A stretch of DNA of 64,000 bases, from the NCBI GenBank assembly GCA_963765285.1, contig CAVXVR010000003.1, positions 1,054,001 through 1,118,000 on the forward strand, read 5' to 3'. Below, in pieces: positions 1 through 7,156 of this stretch. Source of the stretch: CAVWZH01 sp963765285. GTDB taxonomy: Bacteria; Acidobacteriota; Terriglobia; Terriglobales; Acidobacteriaceae. Position numbers and translations under genes: made by a program. Under the pieces are notes generated by a model. That model was not told the origin of the DNA. It ran no database searches and saw only the letters and a list, made by a program, of their open reading frames with translations. The first letter of the stretch is position 1. Every line of letters begins with the position of its first letter.

Positions 1-1
1 C

Positions 2-199
2 CCGCTGGCGTGGACTTTCCAATTTGTTTTTGGCTGCCGGCACCGTCACCAAAGCCGCGTGTTTACCATCAAACACCGCAGTTACCGGGTCTGCTTCGAT
101 TGTGGACGGGAATTCGATCTACCGGACGTTCACGCAGCCAGTACGGCCAGCGTTGTCGATAATGCCCGTTTAGGAGTGGACGCCCGTCACTCCCGATGA
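2..199 (+). CDS. C-terminal part of a small cysteine-containing (zinc-ribbon-like) protein, cut by the left edge
   Basis: One frame is open from base 2 to a TGA at 197-199, giving the last 65 residues of a protein whose start lies outside the window. It carries a C-x-x-H-x-H...C-x-x-C pattern (CRHRH, then CFDCGREF), which suggests a metal-binding ribbon. Small acidobacterial proteins of unknown role show a similar 'VFTIK...Y.VCFDCGREF' pattern, but I rely on memory for that. The other two forward frames are also open for a while, so coding status is moderately supported. No function is assigned. Confidence 0.45.
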   Translation, partial: PLAWTFQFVFGCRHRHQSRVFTIKHRSYRVCFDCGREFDLPDVHAASTASVVDNARLGVDARHSR

Positions 200-254
200 A
201 GCTTGTCCACTGCTTGGGTTCGCATCCTCTTGCTTTAACGCGGGATGCAGTCCG

Positions 255-765
255 TTACGGCGAGGGCTTTCCAGAGGCCTTCACCGCTATGACCTCAATC
301 TCCACCAGCGCCCAGGGCGCGGCCAGCGCTGAAACTTGCACGGTGCTGCGGGCGGGTTTGTTGGGCTGCTCTTTGGTCCCGAAGAAGCGCGTATAGGCGG
401 CCATCAAGCCGGCGAAATCCATCTTGCCGCCCTTGGCTGGATCGCCAACCAGATAGACGTGCATCATCACCACGTCGCCCATGGTAAGACCCTCGGACTT
501 TAGCGTCTCCTGTATTTTGGTCAGCGTGCTCATGCTCTGCGCTTCGGTGTCGCCGTAGACAGCGGCCGTTCCCTTGGCTGTGTCCGCCGGAGTTACCGGC
601 GAGGCCAACTGGCCACTCAGGTACAAAGAGTCTCCTGCCCAGACTCCGGTGGCGATGGGACGCTCCGCGTCCTGAATGTGGCGGACGGAGGTCTGGGCCT
701 GCACGGCACCGACGACGCACAAGAAGGTGATGCGTAAGGCCCAAGCACATCGAGATTTTTCGCAT
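255..765 (-). CDS. ridA: RidA/YjgF family protein, probably exported; frameshift in the signal peptide
   Basis: RidA-family proteins deaminate reactive enamine/imine intermediates to 2-oxo acids. The body (about 150 residues) has the family fold signals: GVWAGDSLYLSGQLA near the start, the DVVMMHVYLV segment, and a conserved Arg in PARSTVQVSAL. The best start is ATG at 765, with GGAG 6 nt upstream, but its frame differs from the body by one base. Removing one T from the five-T run at 756-760 joins them and gives a clean signal peptide (MRKSRCAWALRITFL...AVQAQ). A TTG at 722 could start the body alone but lacks the basic N-terminus. The gene lies 23 bp after the amine oxidase, in the same orientation. 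The frameshift is probably a homopolymer length error; a real mutation is possible. Confidence 0.85.
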
Positions 766-788
766 TGATATCTCCACTCTGAGTTCGA

Positions 789-2381
789 TCAGGATTGGTT
801 GACGCGGGTCACGATCATCGTGATCGTCCGCTGCGCCGCGAGCGCAGCTCCTTCCTGCCAGCCGATGATATGGCTGCAGTGGTCTCCGGCAAAGTAGATG
901 CGATCGTCGGGAACGAGGAATTCTTTATAAGGTCCGTCGAAGTACGGTGAACGCTTGGGCGGCGGATATCCCGGCCCACGGCTTACCCACGACCCCAGGC
1001 TGTAGGGCACCTTGCCCCAGCACATGTACATCGGCTTCTCCAGTTCTGTGCTCTTGCCGGGATGAAGTTTCTCGACTGCCTCCCGGGACGCCGCGATCTT
1101 CGCTTCGGTCGAAGGCAGCTTGCCGAAGTCGCCAAAGTTTTCCATCGCGTAGCCGGAGATAAGCACACCGCGTTTTGACATCAATTTCGCGCTGGGATAC
1201 CAGACTACCGAAATCGGACCGGTCGTCAGCCATGATAGGCCGCCGTAGATCTCGTCACCGTCCTGCTCCCAGAAGCGCCGCGACTCCCAGGCGACTTTGT
1301 AGGCAGAGTCGTATTCGACACGTTCGATTGCAGATTTTACCCGCGGAGCAAAGTCATTCGGCACTGTTCGAAGAACGGGAAGTGGCAAAGTGCAAATGCA
1401 ATAGGGAGCTTCGATGGAACGGATCGGGCCGGACTCTCCCTGGCGATACGAAACCCGGACGCCGTTGGTCGTCTTCCTGATTTCCGTAATCGGGCAGTTG
1501 TAGCGGACCATCTTGCCCAGCGCGTGGGCAAATGCGTAAGGAATTCGATCCATGCCACCGACCGGCTGGAACATGGGGGCCTGCATATCAAGTATTTCCT
1601 CAAACAGCATGGGCCCGCAGAAGTCTGATTTAAGAAGGTCGGAAAATGGAAGTGGAGCGCGGGGAATTTCCACCCGATCGCCAGCACCGGCCTCCTGCTG
1701 ATCTCCGGAGCGCGGGGAACCGGTGTATTTGAAGTCAGGCTGCAGATCTCCGTACGACTTGAGGAAATCCATCACCACCGCGTGGTCATTCTGGGTGAAG
1801 GCTTGATCGAGCGCGCCCTGTTGCACACATTTGGCCAGCAGTTCGGCAACGTGGCCGCGCGTGTCATTGATGGCCTGTCCCTGCCGGATCGGCTTGCCGT
1901 CGAAGACCTTATCGTTCTGGAGCAGAGCGGTGCGCGAGCTGTTCACTTCGACTTCGAGCTCGACTCCCAACTCGTTGCAGTAGCCGAGGATGGTTTTGTG
2001 GACAGAAGGAATACGCGCGGGACCGCAATTGAAGTAGTTGCCTTCGTCGAAGGTGCAAACCTGCGTTGTTCCATCGTTAAGGACCAACTTCGATCCTCGA
2101 CGCAGAGTCCAGTTACGTCCGCCGGGACGCTCGCGCGCTTCGAGTACGGTGCAGTCGAAGTCCGCCCGGCGCATTTCGTAAGCGGCGACTAGCCCGGCAA
2201 TTCCAGCACCAAGAATGATCACTTTCGTCCCGCGGCCGGCCAATGGAGGCAGGGGAAAATCCTTCCGCTGCTCGCTTTCCACCATGCCCAGAAGGCCGAG
2301 CGAATGCATCGTCATGAAGGCGGCGCCATATCCGCCTGTATGGGCAACTCTGGCGATGAACTCGCGTCTGCTTATGGTCAT
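789..2381 (-). CDS. Flavin monoamine oxidase / L-amino-acid oxidase-like, Tat-exported
   Basis: This 530-residue FAD enzyme likely oxidises an amine or L-amino acid to an imine with release of peroxide. It starts with a twin-arginine signal (SRREF at residues 4-8, then a hydrophobic stretch), so it should fold with FAD in the cytoplasm and act in the periplasm. The dinucleotide-binding motif GAGIAGLVAAYE lies at about 58-69, followed by the LEARERPGGR motif typical of amine oxidases. The C-terminal FAD contact YFAGDH with HIIGWQEGAAL is present. Length suits bacterial L-amino-acid oxidases of this superfamily. The next gene in the operon is an exported RidA, which would process the imine product. 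The substrate cannot be read from the sequence. Confidence 0.88.
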   Translation of the reverse strand: MTISRREFIARVAHTGGYGAAFMTMHSLGLLGMVESEQRKDFPLPPLAGRGTKVIILGAGIAGLVAAYEMRRADFDCTVLEARERPGGRNWTLRRGSKLVLNDGTTQVCTFDEGNYFNCGPARIPSVHKTILGYCNELGVELEVEVNSSRTALLQNDKVFDGKPIRQGQAINDTRGHVAELLAKCVQQGALDQAFTQNDHAVVMDFLKSYGDLQPDFKYTGSPRSGDQQEAGAGDRVEIPRAPLPFSDLLKSDFCGPMLFEEILDMQAPMFQPVGGMDRIPYAFAHALGKMVRYNCPITEIRKTTNGVRVSYRQGESGPIRSIEAPYCICTLPLPVLRTVPNDFAPRVKSAIERVEYDSAYKVAWESRRFWEQDGDEIYGGLSWLTTGPISVVWYPSAKLMSKRGVLISGYAMENFGDFGKLPSTEAKIAASREAVEKLHPGKSTELEKPMYMCWGKVPYSLGSWVSRGPGYPPPKRSPYFDGPYKEFLVPDDRIYFAGDHCSHIIGWQEGAALAAQRTITMIVTRVNQS

Positions 2382-2440
2382 CTTTTCTTGTCTCTGCCGT
2401 GCATCCCATCAAAGGTTGGCAAATCTGTGAGAGGAACAAT

Positions 2441-2517
2441 TGGTCGGGGCGCGCGGATTTGAACCGCGGACCCCCTGCGCCCAAGGCAGGTGCGCTACCA
2501 GGCTGCGCTACGCCCCG
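2441..2517 (-). tRNA. tRNA-Pro (anticodon TGG)
   Basis: The complement folds as a full cloverleaf of 77 nt with encoded CCA: acceptor CGGGGCG/CGCCCCG, D arm GCGC-loop-GCGC, anticodon arm CCTGC-CTTGGGC-GCAGG, T arm CGCGG-TTCAAAT-CCGCG and discriminator A. The anticodon TGG reads proline codons. The C1-G72 first pair is typical of tRNA-Pro. It stands alone between the amine oxidase and the SDR gene. Confidence 0.97.
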
Positions 2518-2606
2518 ACTTTAACTGCTCCACTGATTCTAAACCACTTCCACGAACTCTGCCCGCCACCGACCGCATCCTCCGCCACCATGCGGTCAGG
2601 GTCGAG

Positions 2607-3395
2607 TCAGACCGCCTTCAGCATTCCCCCATCAACGAAATAGGTGGAACCCACCGCATAGCTGGCCCTCTCTGAGCACAGAAATACGAAGAAATTGGCG
2701 AGTTCGGCGGTATTGGCGAAGCGCTTGATAGGAGCGTGTTCATCTGCCACCGACTGCAGGTAGCCCTCCCAGTCACCACCTTTCTCCGCCGTGAGTTCCT
2801 TCGCTGTTTTAATCCAGTCGCCGGTCAGGACCAATCCCGGATTGACGCAGTTCACGCGAATATTGTGCTTGATGTATTCCGTGGAGAGACATTTTGAGAA
2901 CATCATCAATGCAGCTTTGGTCGTGTTGTAAATCGGCTCATACCAAAGGGGCTGAGCGGCACAAATCGAGGCGTTGTGCAGGATCACCCCGCCACCTTTT
3001 GCCTTCATCCCTGGCGCAAGCCCACGCGCCAGCCGCACCGCCGCCATCACATGCAGGTCCCAGTAGTATTGCCATTTTTCGTCCGGAGCTTCCATGACCG
3101 TCTCATTCGATCCCGTGCCAGCGTTATTAATAAGAATGTCGGCGCTGCCGAACTTCGCGACCGTCTCGAGCAATGCGTTGGCGCCTTCTGCTGTGGCAAC
3201 ATCGCAAGGGACGGGCTGCACTCTCACGTCGAAGCTCCCGGCAATTCGCGACGCCTCTACGGTGAGATGTTCGCGGTTGCGCGCAGCTAACACCAGATGA
3301 ACCCCTTCTGCCGCTAACCCCTCCGCGATCGCGAGACCAATACCAGCACTGCCGCCTGTGATGACCGCGATCTTCCCCTTCAACCCAAGATCCAT
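2607..3395 (-). CDS. SDR family NAD(P)-dependent oxidoreductase
   Basis: This 262-residue classical short-chain dehydrogenase/reductase has the cofactor motif TGGSAGIG at 13-20, NNAG near 95, and a catalytic Ser-Tyr-Lys set (HNAS, then YNTTK). The C-terminal VGSTYFVDGG is also typical. The start at 3395 was chosen because AGGAG lies about 6 nt upstream and the core fold begins directly after it; an ATG 35 codons further up adds a tail unlike SDR enzymes. It is probably monocistronic. The substrate is unknown; fatty-acyl, sugar and steroid-like substrates are all possible in this family. Confidence 0.92.
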   Translation of the reverse strand: MDLGLKGKIAVITGGSAGIGLAIAEGLAAEGVHLVLAARNREHLTVEASRIAGSFDVRVQPVPCDVATAEGANALLETVAKFGSADILINNAGTGSNETVMEAPDEKWQYYWDLHVMAAVRLARGLAPGMKAKGGGVILHNASICAAQPLWYEPIYNTTKAALMMFSKCLSTEYIKHNIRVNCVNPGLVLTGDWIKTAKELTAEKGGDWEGYLQSVADEHAPIKRFANTAELANFFVFLCSERASYAVGSTYFVDGGMLKAV

Positions 3396-3621
3396 GACTT
3401 TCTCCTGTTTTTGTGCGCGTCGGCCCAAATCGCCAATTATGGAGCTGTCTGTGTTGCTTCGTGCGGAATCGAGATCGGCGTTCCGGGGCAGAAAGCACAA
3501 CAGTCTACTCCACTACCCATCTCATGGGTCGAATCGATGCTGGAAAAAGGGCTACGCGAAGGTGCGGAGATTCCCCAGTGACCGCCACCGATAAAGCACG
3601 ATTCCCTGCGGCGGTTTCTGA

Positions 3622-3921
3622 TTACCAGGCAGTGATTACTACGCAGGTCTTTAATGCATGAAGCGAGAACAAGGCCTTATCCAGAGCTTGCCTTTCCTCG
3701 ACATCGCCAGCGGGGAGGTTGAGCAGCTGAGACCTGCGCATGGCAATGACGCGTTGCGCTTCGGCAATCCTCTGAGGAATATGTGTCTTGTCGCTCTCGA
3801 ACAATGCGGCGAGATATAAATCTCTCCAGGGGTGCTGGTGAGATGGTTGGGCATTCGGGAACACTACTTGCTCCAGCTGCTTGGCAGCATAATTCACGCC
3901 ACAGAATGGCTTGGGCGTCAT
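3622..3921 (-). CDS. Hypothetical small helical protein, paralogue of the protein at 32574-32870
   Basis: I do not recognise a named family. The 99-residue product is predicted helical and contains W-R-D-L-Y-L-A-A-L-F-E, then RIAEAQRVI and EERQALDKAL. The same spaced pattern (W-E-D-L-Y-R-A-A-L-V-E, RIDEAARAI, EERRALQDAL) occurs in the protein at 32574-32870, so the two are paralogues. That shared pattern is the main evidence that this frame is coding. The ribosome-binding site at the ATG is weak. Confidence 0.65.
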   Translation of the reverse strand: MTPKPFCGVNYAAKQLEQVVFPNAQPSHQHPWRDLYLAALFESDKTHIPQRIAEAQRVIAMRRSQLLNLPAGDVEERQALDKALFSLHALKTCVVITAW

Positions 3922-4141
3922 GATCCAGATCTGTCGTGGACTTGCCTATCATCACCACCGCGCCATTGAATGGCAATCGGGTAAATACCGGATGTCGATC
4001 TGGTAATTCAGAAAATGCTGGCACTCGGGCACAGCAAAAAGGGTCCTTTCGAGGCCCATCCAACCCGGGCGCAACTTCGTGCAACCAAAGTGCTGGCGCA
4101 AGACATAGCGCGAAACCGGTTTACAAAAGGGGAGTTACTCC

Positions 4142-4333
4142 ATGACAGACGATTACGGAAAGAAACAGAACCCACAATCTGGGCAGTCCGGAACTTCACA
4201 CGAAGGTCAATCCGGGCAGCAGCCGGGCCAGCAATGGGACAAGGACAAAGATAAGAAGCAGCCCTCTCAGAGCGGTCAGGAAGGACAGCGGGACCCGGAA
4301 AAGGATGAGAGCGGCCAGCGGCGCGCGTCTTAA
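4142..4333 (+). CDS. Small hydrophilic Gln/Gly/Ser-rich protein
   Basis: This 63-residue product is almost wholly polar (repeated Q-S-G-Q, P-G-Q-Q, D-K-D-K runs) and has no hydrophobic core, so it is probably disordered. The composition recalls small bacterial stress or desiccation proteins, but I assign no function. The ATG has AAGGGGAG upstream. A strong terminator follows the stop and separates it from the YciE-like gene. The neighbourhood of stress proteins supports a similar role by inference only. Confidence 0.6.
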   Translation: MTDDYGKKQNPQSGQSGTSHEGQSGQQPGQQWDKDKDKKQPSQSGQEGQRDPEKDESGQRRAS

Positions 4334-4351
4334 TTAACCAATCCTCAAGCA

Positions 4352-4384
4352 GGTCCCGGCGCCACTCGGCTGGGACCTTTTTTT
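4352..4384 (+). terminator. Rho-independent terminator
   Basis: GGTCCC (4352-4357) pairs with GGGACC (4372-4377), extended by GC pairs inside, and a seven-T run follows at 4378-4384. It ends the 4142-4333 gene. Confidence 0.85.
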
Positions 4385-4426
4385 GCCAGTGCCTATCAGG
4401 TCATCACAATATTTCCAGGAGGAAAA

Positions 4427-4981
4427 ATGCCGAACGAAGGATTGCGAGAACTGTACATGGACGAACTGCGTGATCTCTACAACGCCGAGAATCAATTGAT
4501 CAAGGCGCTGCCGAAGATGGCGAAAGCCTCTTTCTCCGAGGAACTGCAACAGGGCTTCGAGGAGCATCTGGAGCAGACCAAAGGCCACGTTAAGCGTCTG
4601 GAGAAAATATTCAAGTCTTTGGACGAGAGCCCAAAGGGTAAGAAATGTATGGGCATGGAAGGCCTGGTCAAGGAGGGCGGCGAGGTCATGCAGGAGGATT
4701 TCGAAGGAGCTGTGATGGATGCAGCCTTGATTGGCGCAGCCCAGCGCGTGGAGCACTACGAAATTGCCGCCTACGGCACGGTCTGCGAATTCGCGCAAAT
4801 TCTGGGGGAATCCGAGCAGGCTTCCCTATTGAAGCAGACACTGCAAGAGGAAAAGGAAACCGACCAAAAGCTGACGCGGCTGGCAGAACAAATCAATCCC
4901 CAGGCGAATGAGGAGGCGGATCGAGAAACTGCAAGGAAAGACTCCAAAAACAGCCGGAAAGCTCCGCAGCGCGTGGCGTGA
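4427..4981 (+). CDS. Ferritin-like YciE/YciF (DUF892) family protein
   Basis: This 184-residue protein begins with the family signature LRELYMDELRDLYNAENQL and continues with KALPKMAKAS, HLEQTKGHV.RLE and DAALIGAAQRVEHYE, which supply the Glu/His residues of a ferritin-like four-helix bundle. YciE/YciF proteins are linked to osmotic and oxidative stress; the exact reaction is not known for most. The C-terminal 25 residues are charged and probably flexible. The ATG has AGGAGG upstream. The DUF6496 gene starts 29 bp after the stop, so the two probably form an operon. Confidence 0.93.
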   Translation: MPNEGLRELYMDELRDLYNAENQLIKALPKMAKASFSEELQQGFEEHLEQTKGHVKRLEKIFKSLDESPKGKKCMGMEGLVKEGGEVMQEDFEGAVMDAALIGAAQRVEHYEIAAYGTVCEFAQILGESEQASLLKQTLQEEKETDQKLTRLAEQINPQANEEADRETARKDSKNSRKAPQRVA

Positions 4982-5010
4982 CAAAAATCCAAACCGAAGG
5001 GAGAATGCAG

Positions 5011-5223
5011 ATGGCGCCAAAGAAGAGTTCCAGGTCAGGCGGTAGAAAGTACGGCCGGGCCGCGGCAAAGACGGTCGAGAGTGCGATGCGGCGGCGGAAA
5101 CGAGGCTCACTTCGATCGGGCACGGGCGGAAAGGTGACAAGCAGGAAGCAGGCCATTGCTATCGGCCTGTCGGAAGCGCGCAAGAAGGGCGCAAAGGTTC
5201 CAAAAAGGAAATCCGCTGCTTGA
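5011..5223 (+). CDS. DUF6496 family small basic protein
   Basis: The 70-residue product is very basic, rich in Lys, Arg and Ser (APKKSSRSGGRKYG, then SAMRRRKRGSL and SRKQAIAIGLSEARKKG). The last segment is the hallmark of DUF6496-type proteins. Its function is unknown; nucleic-acid binding is plausible from the charge. The ATG at 5011 was preferred to the one at 5005 because GGGAG lies about 7 nt upstream of it. It follows the YciE-like gene and ends at a bidirectional terminator. Confidence 0.8.
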   Translation: MAPKKSSRSGGRKYGRAAAKTVESAMRRRKRGSLRSGTGGKVTSRKQAIAIGLSEARKKGAKVPKRKSAA

Positions 5224-5255
5224 TTACGATTCTGCTTGTTGAACTCATGCAAAAA

Positions 5256-5293
5256 GAGCCGGCCGGGCATCAGCCCGCCGGCTCAAGTTTTTG
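5256..5293. terminator. Bidirectional rho-independent terminator
   Basis: GAGCCGGC (5256-5263) pairs with GCCGGCTC (5277-5284), with GGGC/GCCC inside. A run of A precedes the stem and a T-rich stretch follows it, so it can serve both the DUF6496 gene and the convergent BON gene. Confidence 0.85.
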
Positions 5294-5303
5294 ACCGAAA
5301 AAA

Positions 5304-5843
5304 CTAGCGCTTCACATCCAATTGGTTCAGGACTTGCTGAACGTTGGGGACGGTTTCCGCCAGCTGCTCAGCCTCCTTGCGTTTGGGAGCCGACTTCACA
5401 CTACCTTTTAGAATAAGAACTCCATTCTTGGCGTCGAAGCGGATGTGCTCCTTGTTCAAGCCATTGGCGATCAGAACGGCCTTGTAGTTGTCCTCAATCG
5501 CGTTGTCCACGTTGGAAGCGATGCTTTTGGCCTCCGACTCTACTCCTACCGGCTGAACACTGATCTCATTGGCGACGACGCGTGTGCCGGCAACCGCGCG
5601 GGCAATATTGCCGGCGTTGTCGCGGGCGTTCTCGGAATGAACGGTTCCCGCCAGCGTGATGGTGTTCTTGTTTTCATCTTCGCTGACCGTGACATCCTTC
5701 AGGTCAGCCTGCTCAAGCGCCTGTTGGACTTGAGTTTTGTAGGTCACATCATTGGTAGTTTTCTGCCTGTTACAGGCCAGGCAAAGCAGAAGCACCGGCA
5801 GTGCCGACGCCAGCAGCAAATTCCTCACTCTCACCACTCTCAT
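5304..5843 (-). CDS. BON-domain lipoprotein
   Basis: This 179-residue protein has a basic start, a hydrophobic signal and a lipobox (CLAC), so it should be a lipid-anchored envelope protein. Two BON (OsmY/nodulation) domains follow: residues about 35-95 (VKDVTV/ITLAGTV pattern) and about 115-175 (GVLILKGSVKSAPKRKEAE). BON domains are thought to bind phospholipid or stabilise the envelope under osmotic stress. The start at 5843 has GGGAGG upstream; the frame stays open above it but without a signal peptide. The lmo0937-like gene lies 59 bp upstream on the same strand. Confidence 0.88.
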   Translation of the reverse strand: MRVVRVRNLLLASALPVLLLCLACNRQKTTNDVTYKTQVQQALEQADLKDVTVSEDENKNTITLAGTVHSENARDNAGNIARAVAGTRVVANEISVQPVGVESEAKSIASNVDNAIEDNYKAVLIANGLNKEHIRFDAKNGVLILKGSVKSAPKRKEAEQLAETVPNVQQVLNQLDVKR

Positions 5844-5902
5844 TTGTGTTCCTCCCAAAAGTAAACAACGAAGCCTTGAAGCAACCTTGTGCCCGGTGAC
5901 TT

Positions 5903-6055
5903 TCAAACAGCACTGGTACGACCCGACAGCACGTTGACCAACAGGATGATGAGGGCAAAGACCAGCAACAGGTGAACCAGCCCCCCAAAGGTTACGGACG
6001 TGACCAGCCCCAATAACCAGAGAATTAGCAAAATCACAAAAATGGTCCAAAGCAT
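5903..6055 (-). CDS. lmo0937-family small membrane protein
   Basis: This 50-residue frame reads as two membrane helices split by a Gly-rich turn (MLWTIFVILLILWLLG, then GGLVHLLLVFALIILLVNVL). The order and the initial MLWTI match the lmo0937-type small membrane proteins found next to stress genes in many bacteria. Its molecular function is unknown. It lies just upstream of the BON lipoprotein gene on the same strand and may be co-transcribed. Confidence 0.82.
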   Translation of the reverse strand: MLWTIFVILLILWLLGLVTSVTFGGLVHLLLVFALIILLVNVLSGRTSAV

Positions 6056-6449
6056 ATTGAGCCTCCGTGGCCGCCTAGCAGGTCAATCCTCTGCCGCCGA
6101 CTGAGACTACCCACATCGGCGGCGGGGCGCGATCAGCTACTCGCTGTACTTCAGAATTCGAAAGTATGTAAAGAAGCGATCCGCAACGAATGAGCGGAAA
6201 TAAACTACAGGCGCACCTCTCGCCCGGAGGGACCAAATGGGAATCCGATTTTCTAAGGAGTTCGCTTCAGTGGACATCGGGTATCGACGGTATTGCGATT
6301 GCCCACGAATTGCGCAGAATGGGGCGAGGTTTGGCGGGCGTCTTGCCGACCAATAATTACACCCCATAACTTTAACGATCTGACAGCGCGGAAGCCTACC
6401 CCCCGCGATGCCCCCAAGCTCTCGGTGCGGCCGGAAAGGAAAAGTTGAA
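6056..6449. other. Intergenic region without a supported gene
   Basis: About 390 bp between divergent small genes. A minus-strand frame is open across part of it but has no recognisable family pattern or good ribosome-binding site. Both flanking genes read outward, so their promoters must lie here; I cannot place them. Confidence 0.5.
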
Positions 6450-6656
6450 ATGTCGAATACAGGATTCAAGAGCTTTAGTGAACTATATCGAGCGGCATTT
6501 GCGGAACCTGACCCAGAGAAACAACTGGCGCTTCTGTCGGAAGTGAAGAAGGCCCTGGACGACTGGGAACAGATGCTGCAGAACTGGGCGGCGCCAGTGG
6601 CGGCCAGTACTCACGCGGAAACTGAGAGCGGAGCTGCGCACTCCCTAGCGGCCTGA
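6450..6656 (+). CDS. Small 'EPDPEK' family protein
   Basis: This 68-residue product has no named family that I can give. Its core ELYRAAFAEPDPEK followed by a Leu-rich helix recurs in two other small genes of this window (30103-30282, 32344-32577), and all three lie close to kinase or receiver genes. The ATG at 6450 was chosen because purine-rich GGAAAGG lies upstream and the shared core follows. It sits 9 bp from the 3' end of the convergent receiver gene. A role tied to the signalling genes is inferred from position only. Confidence 0.65.
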   Translation: MSNTGFKSFSELYRAAFAEPDPEKQLALLSEVKKALDDWEQMLQNWAAPVAASTHAETESGAAHSLAA

Positions 6657-6665
6657 GGAGAACGC

Positions 6666-7085
6666 TCAGGGTTCGTCTTGAGAATAATCCCCGGAACCCA
6701 TATCGAAGAATGTCTCGCCGGCCAAAAGACGATCTACGGCTCGAACCAGGTCTCGTGCCGCCTGGGACTTGAGCACAAAGCCCTGAGCGCCGGATTGACG
6801 GACTTCAATCGGCAGTCTTTTCGAGTCATGCATGGTGAACACCAGGATTCTGCAGGCCAGGCCTAGTTTGGCAATCTCCGCTGCGGCCTTGAGTCCGCTC
6901 ATTTTCGGCATGGTGATGTCAAGGATGGCGACATCGGGCTTCAACGTCCGAACGGCTTCAATTGCGAGTTCTCCATTATTGGCTTCGCCGCAAATCTCCC
7001 ACTCGGGCCGCGACCTGGTGATAAGGGTCCGAATGCCCTCCCGCACGATCTCGTGATCATCCACAATCAAAATTCTCGCAGGCAT
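6666..7085 (-). CDS. Receiver-only response regulator (NarL-type receiver)
   Basis: The 139-residue protein is a single CheY-like receiver: acidic pair at 9-10 (IVDDHEIVREG), phospho-acceptor Asp56 in AILDITMPKMSG, Thr in VFTMHD, and the conserved Lys in FVLKSQ. The sequence resembles NarL/FixJ receivers, but no LuxR-type DNA-binding domain follows; only about 20 residues remain after the receiver. It therefore cannot bind DNA by that route and may shuttle phosphate or regulate a partner protein. The MEDS-PAS kinase gene lies 71 bp upstream on the same strand and is the likely cognate kinase. Confidence 0.93.
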   Translation of the reverse strand: MPARILIVDDHEIVREGIRTLITRSRPEWEICGEANNGELAIEAVRTLKPDVAILDITMPKMSGLKAAAEIAKLGLACRILVFTMHDSKRLPIEVRQSGAQGFVLKSQAARDLVRAVDRLLAGETFFDMGSGDYSQDEP

Positions 7086-7156
7086 CCACGAACTCCAGGC
7101 GTTGAGCAGGTTCTAAGAACGGACGGGGGCTTTTCAATAACGGGGTTCACCCCAGA

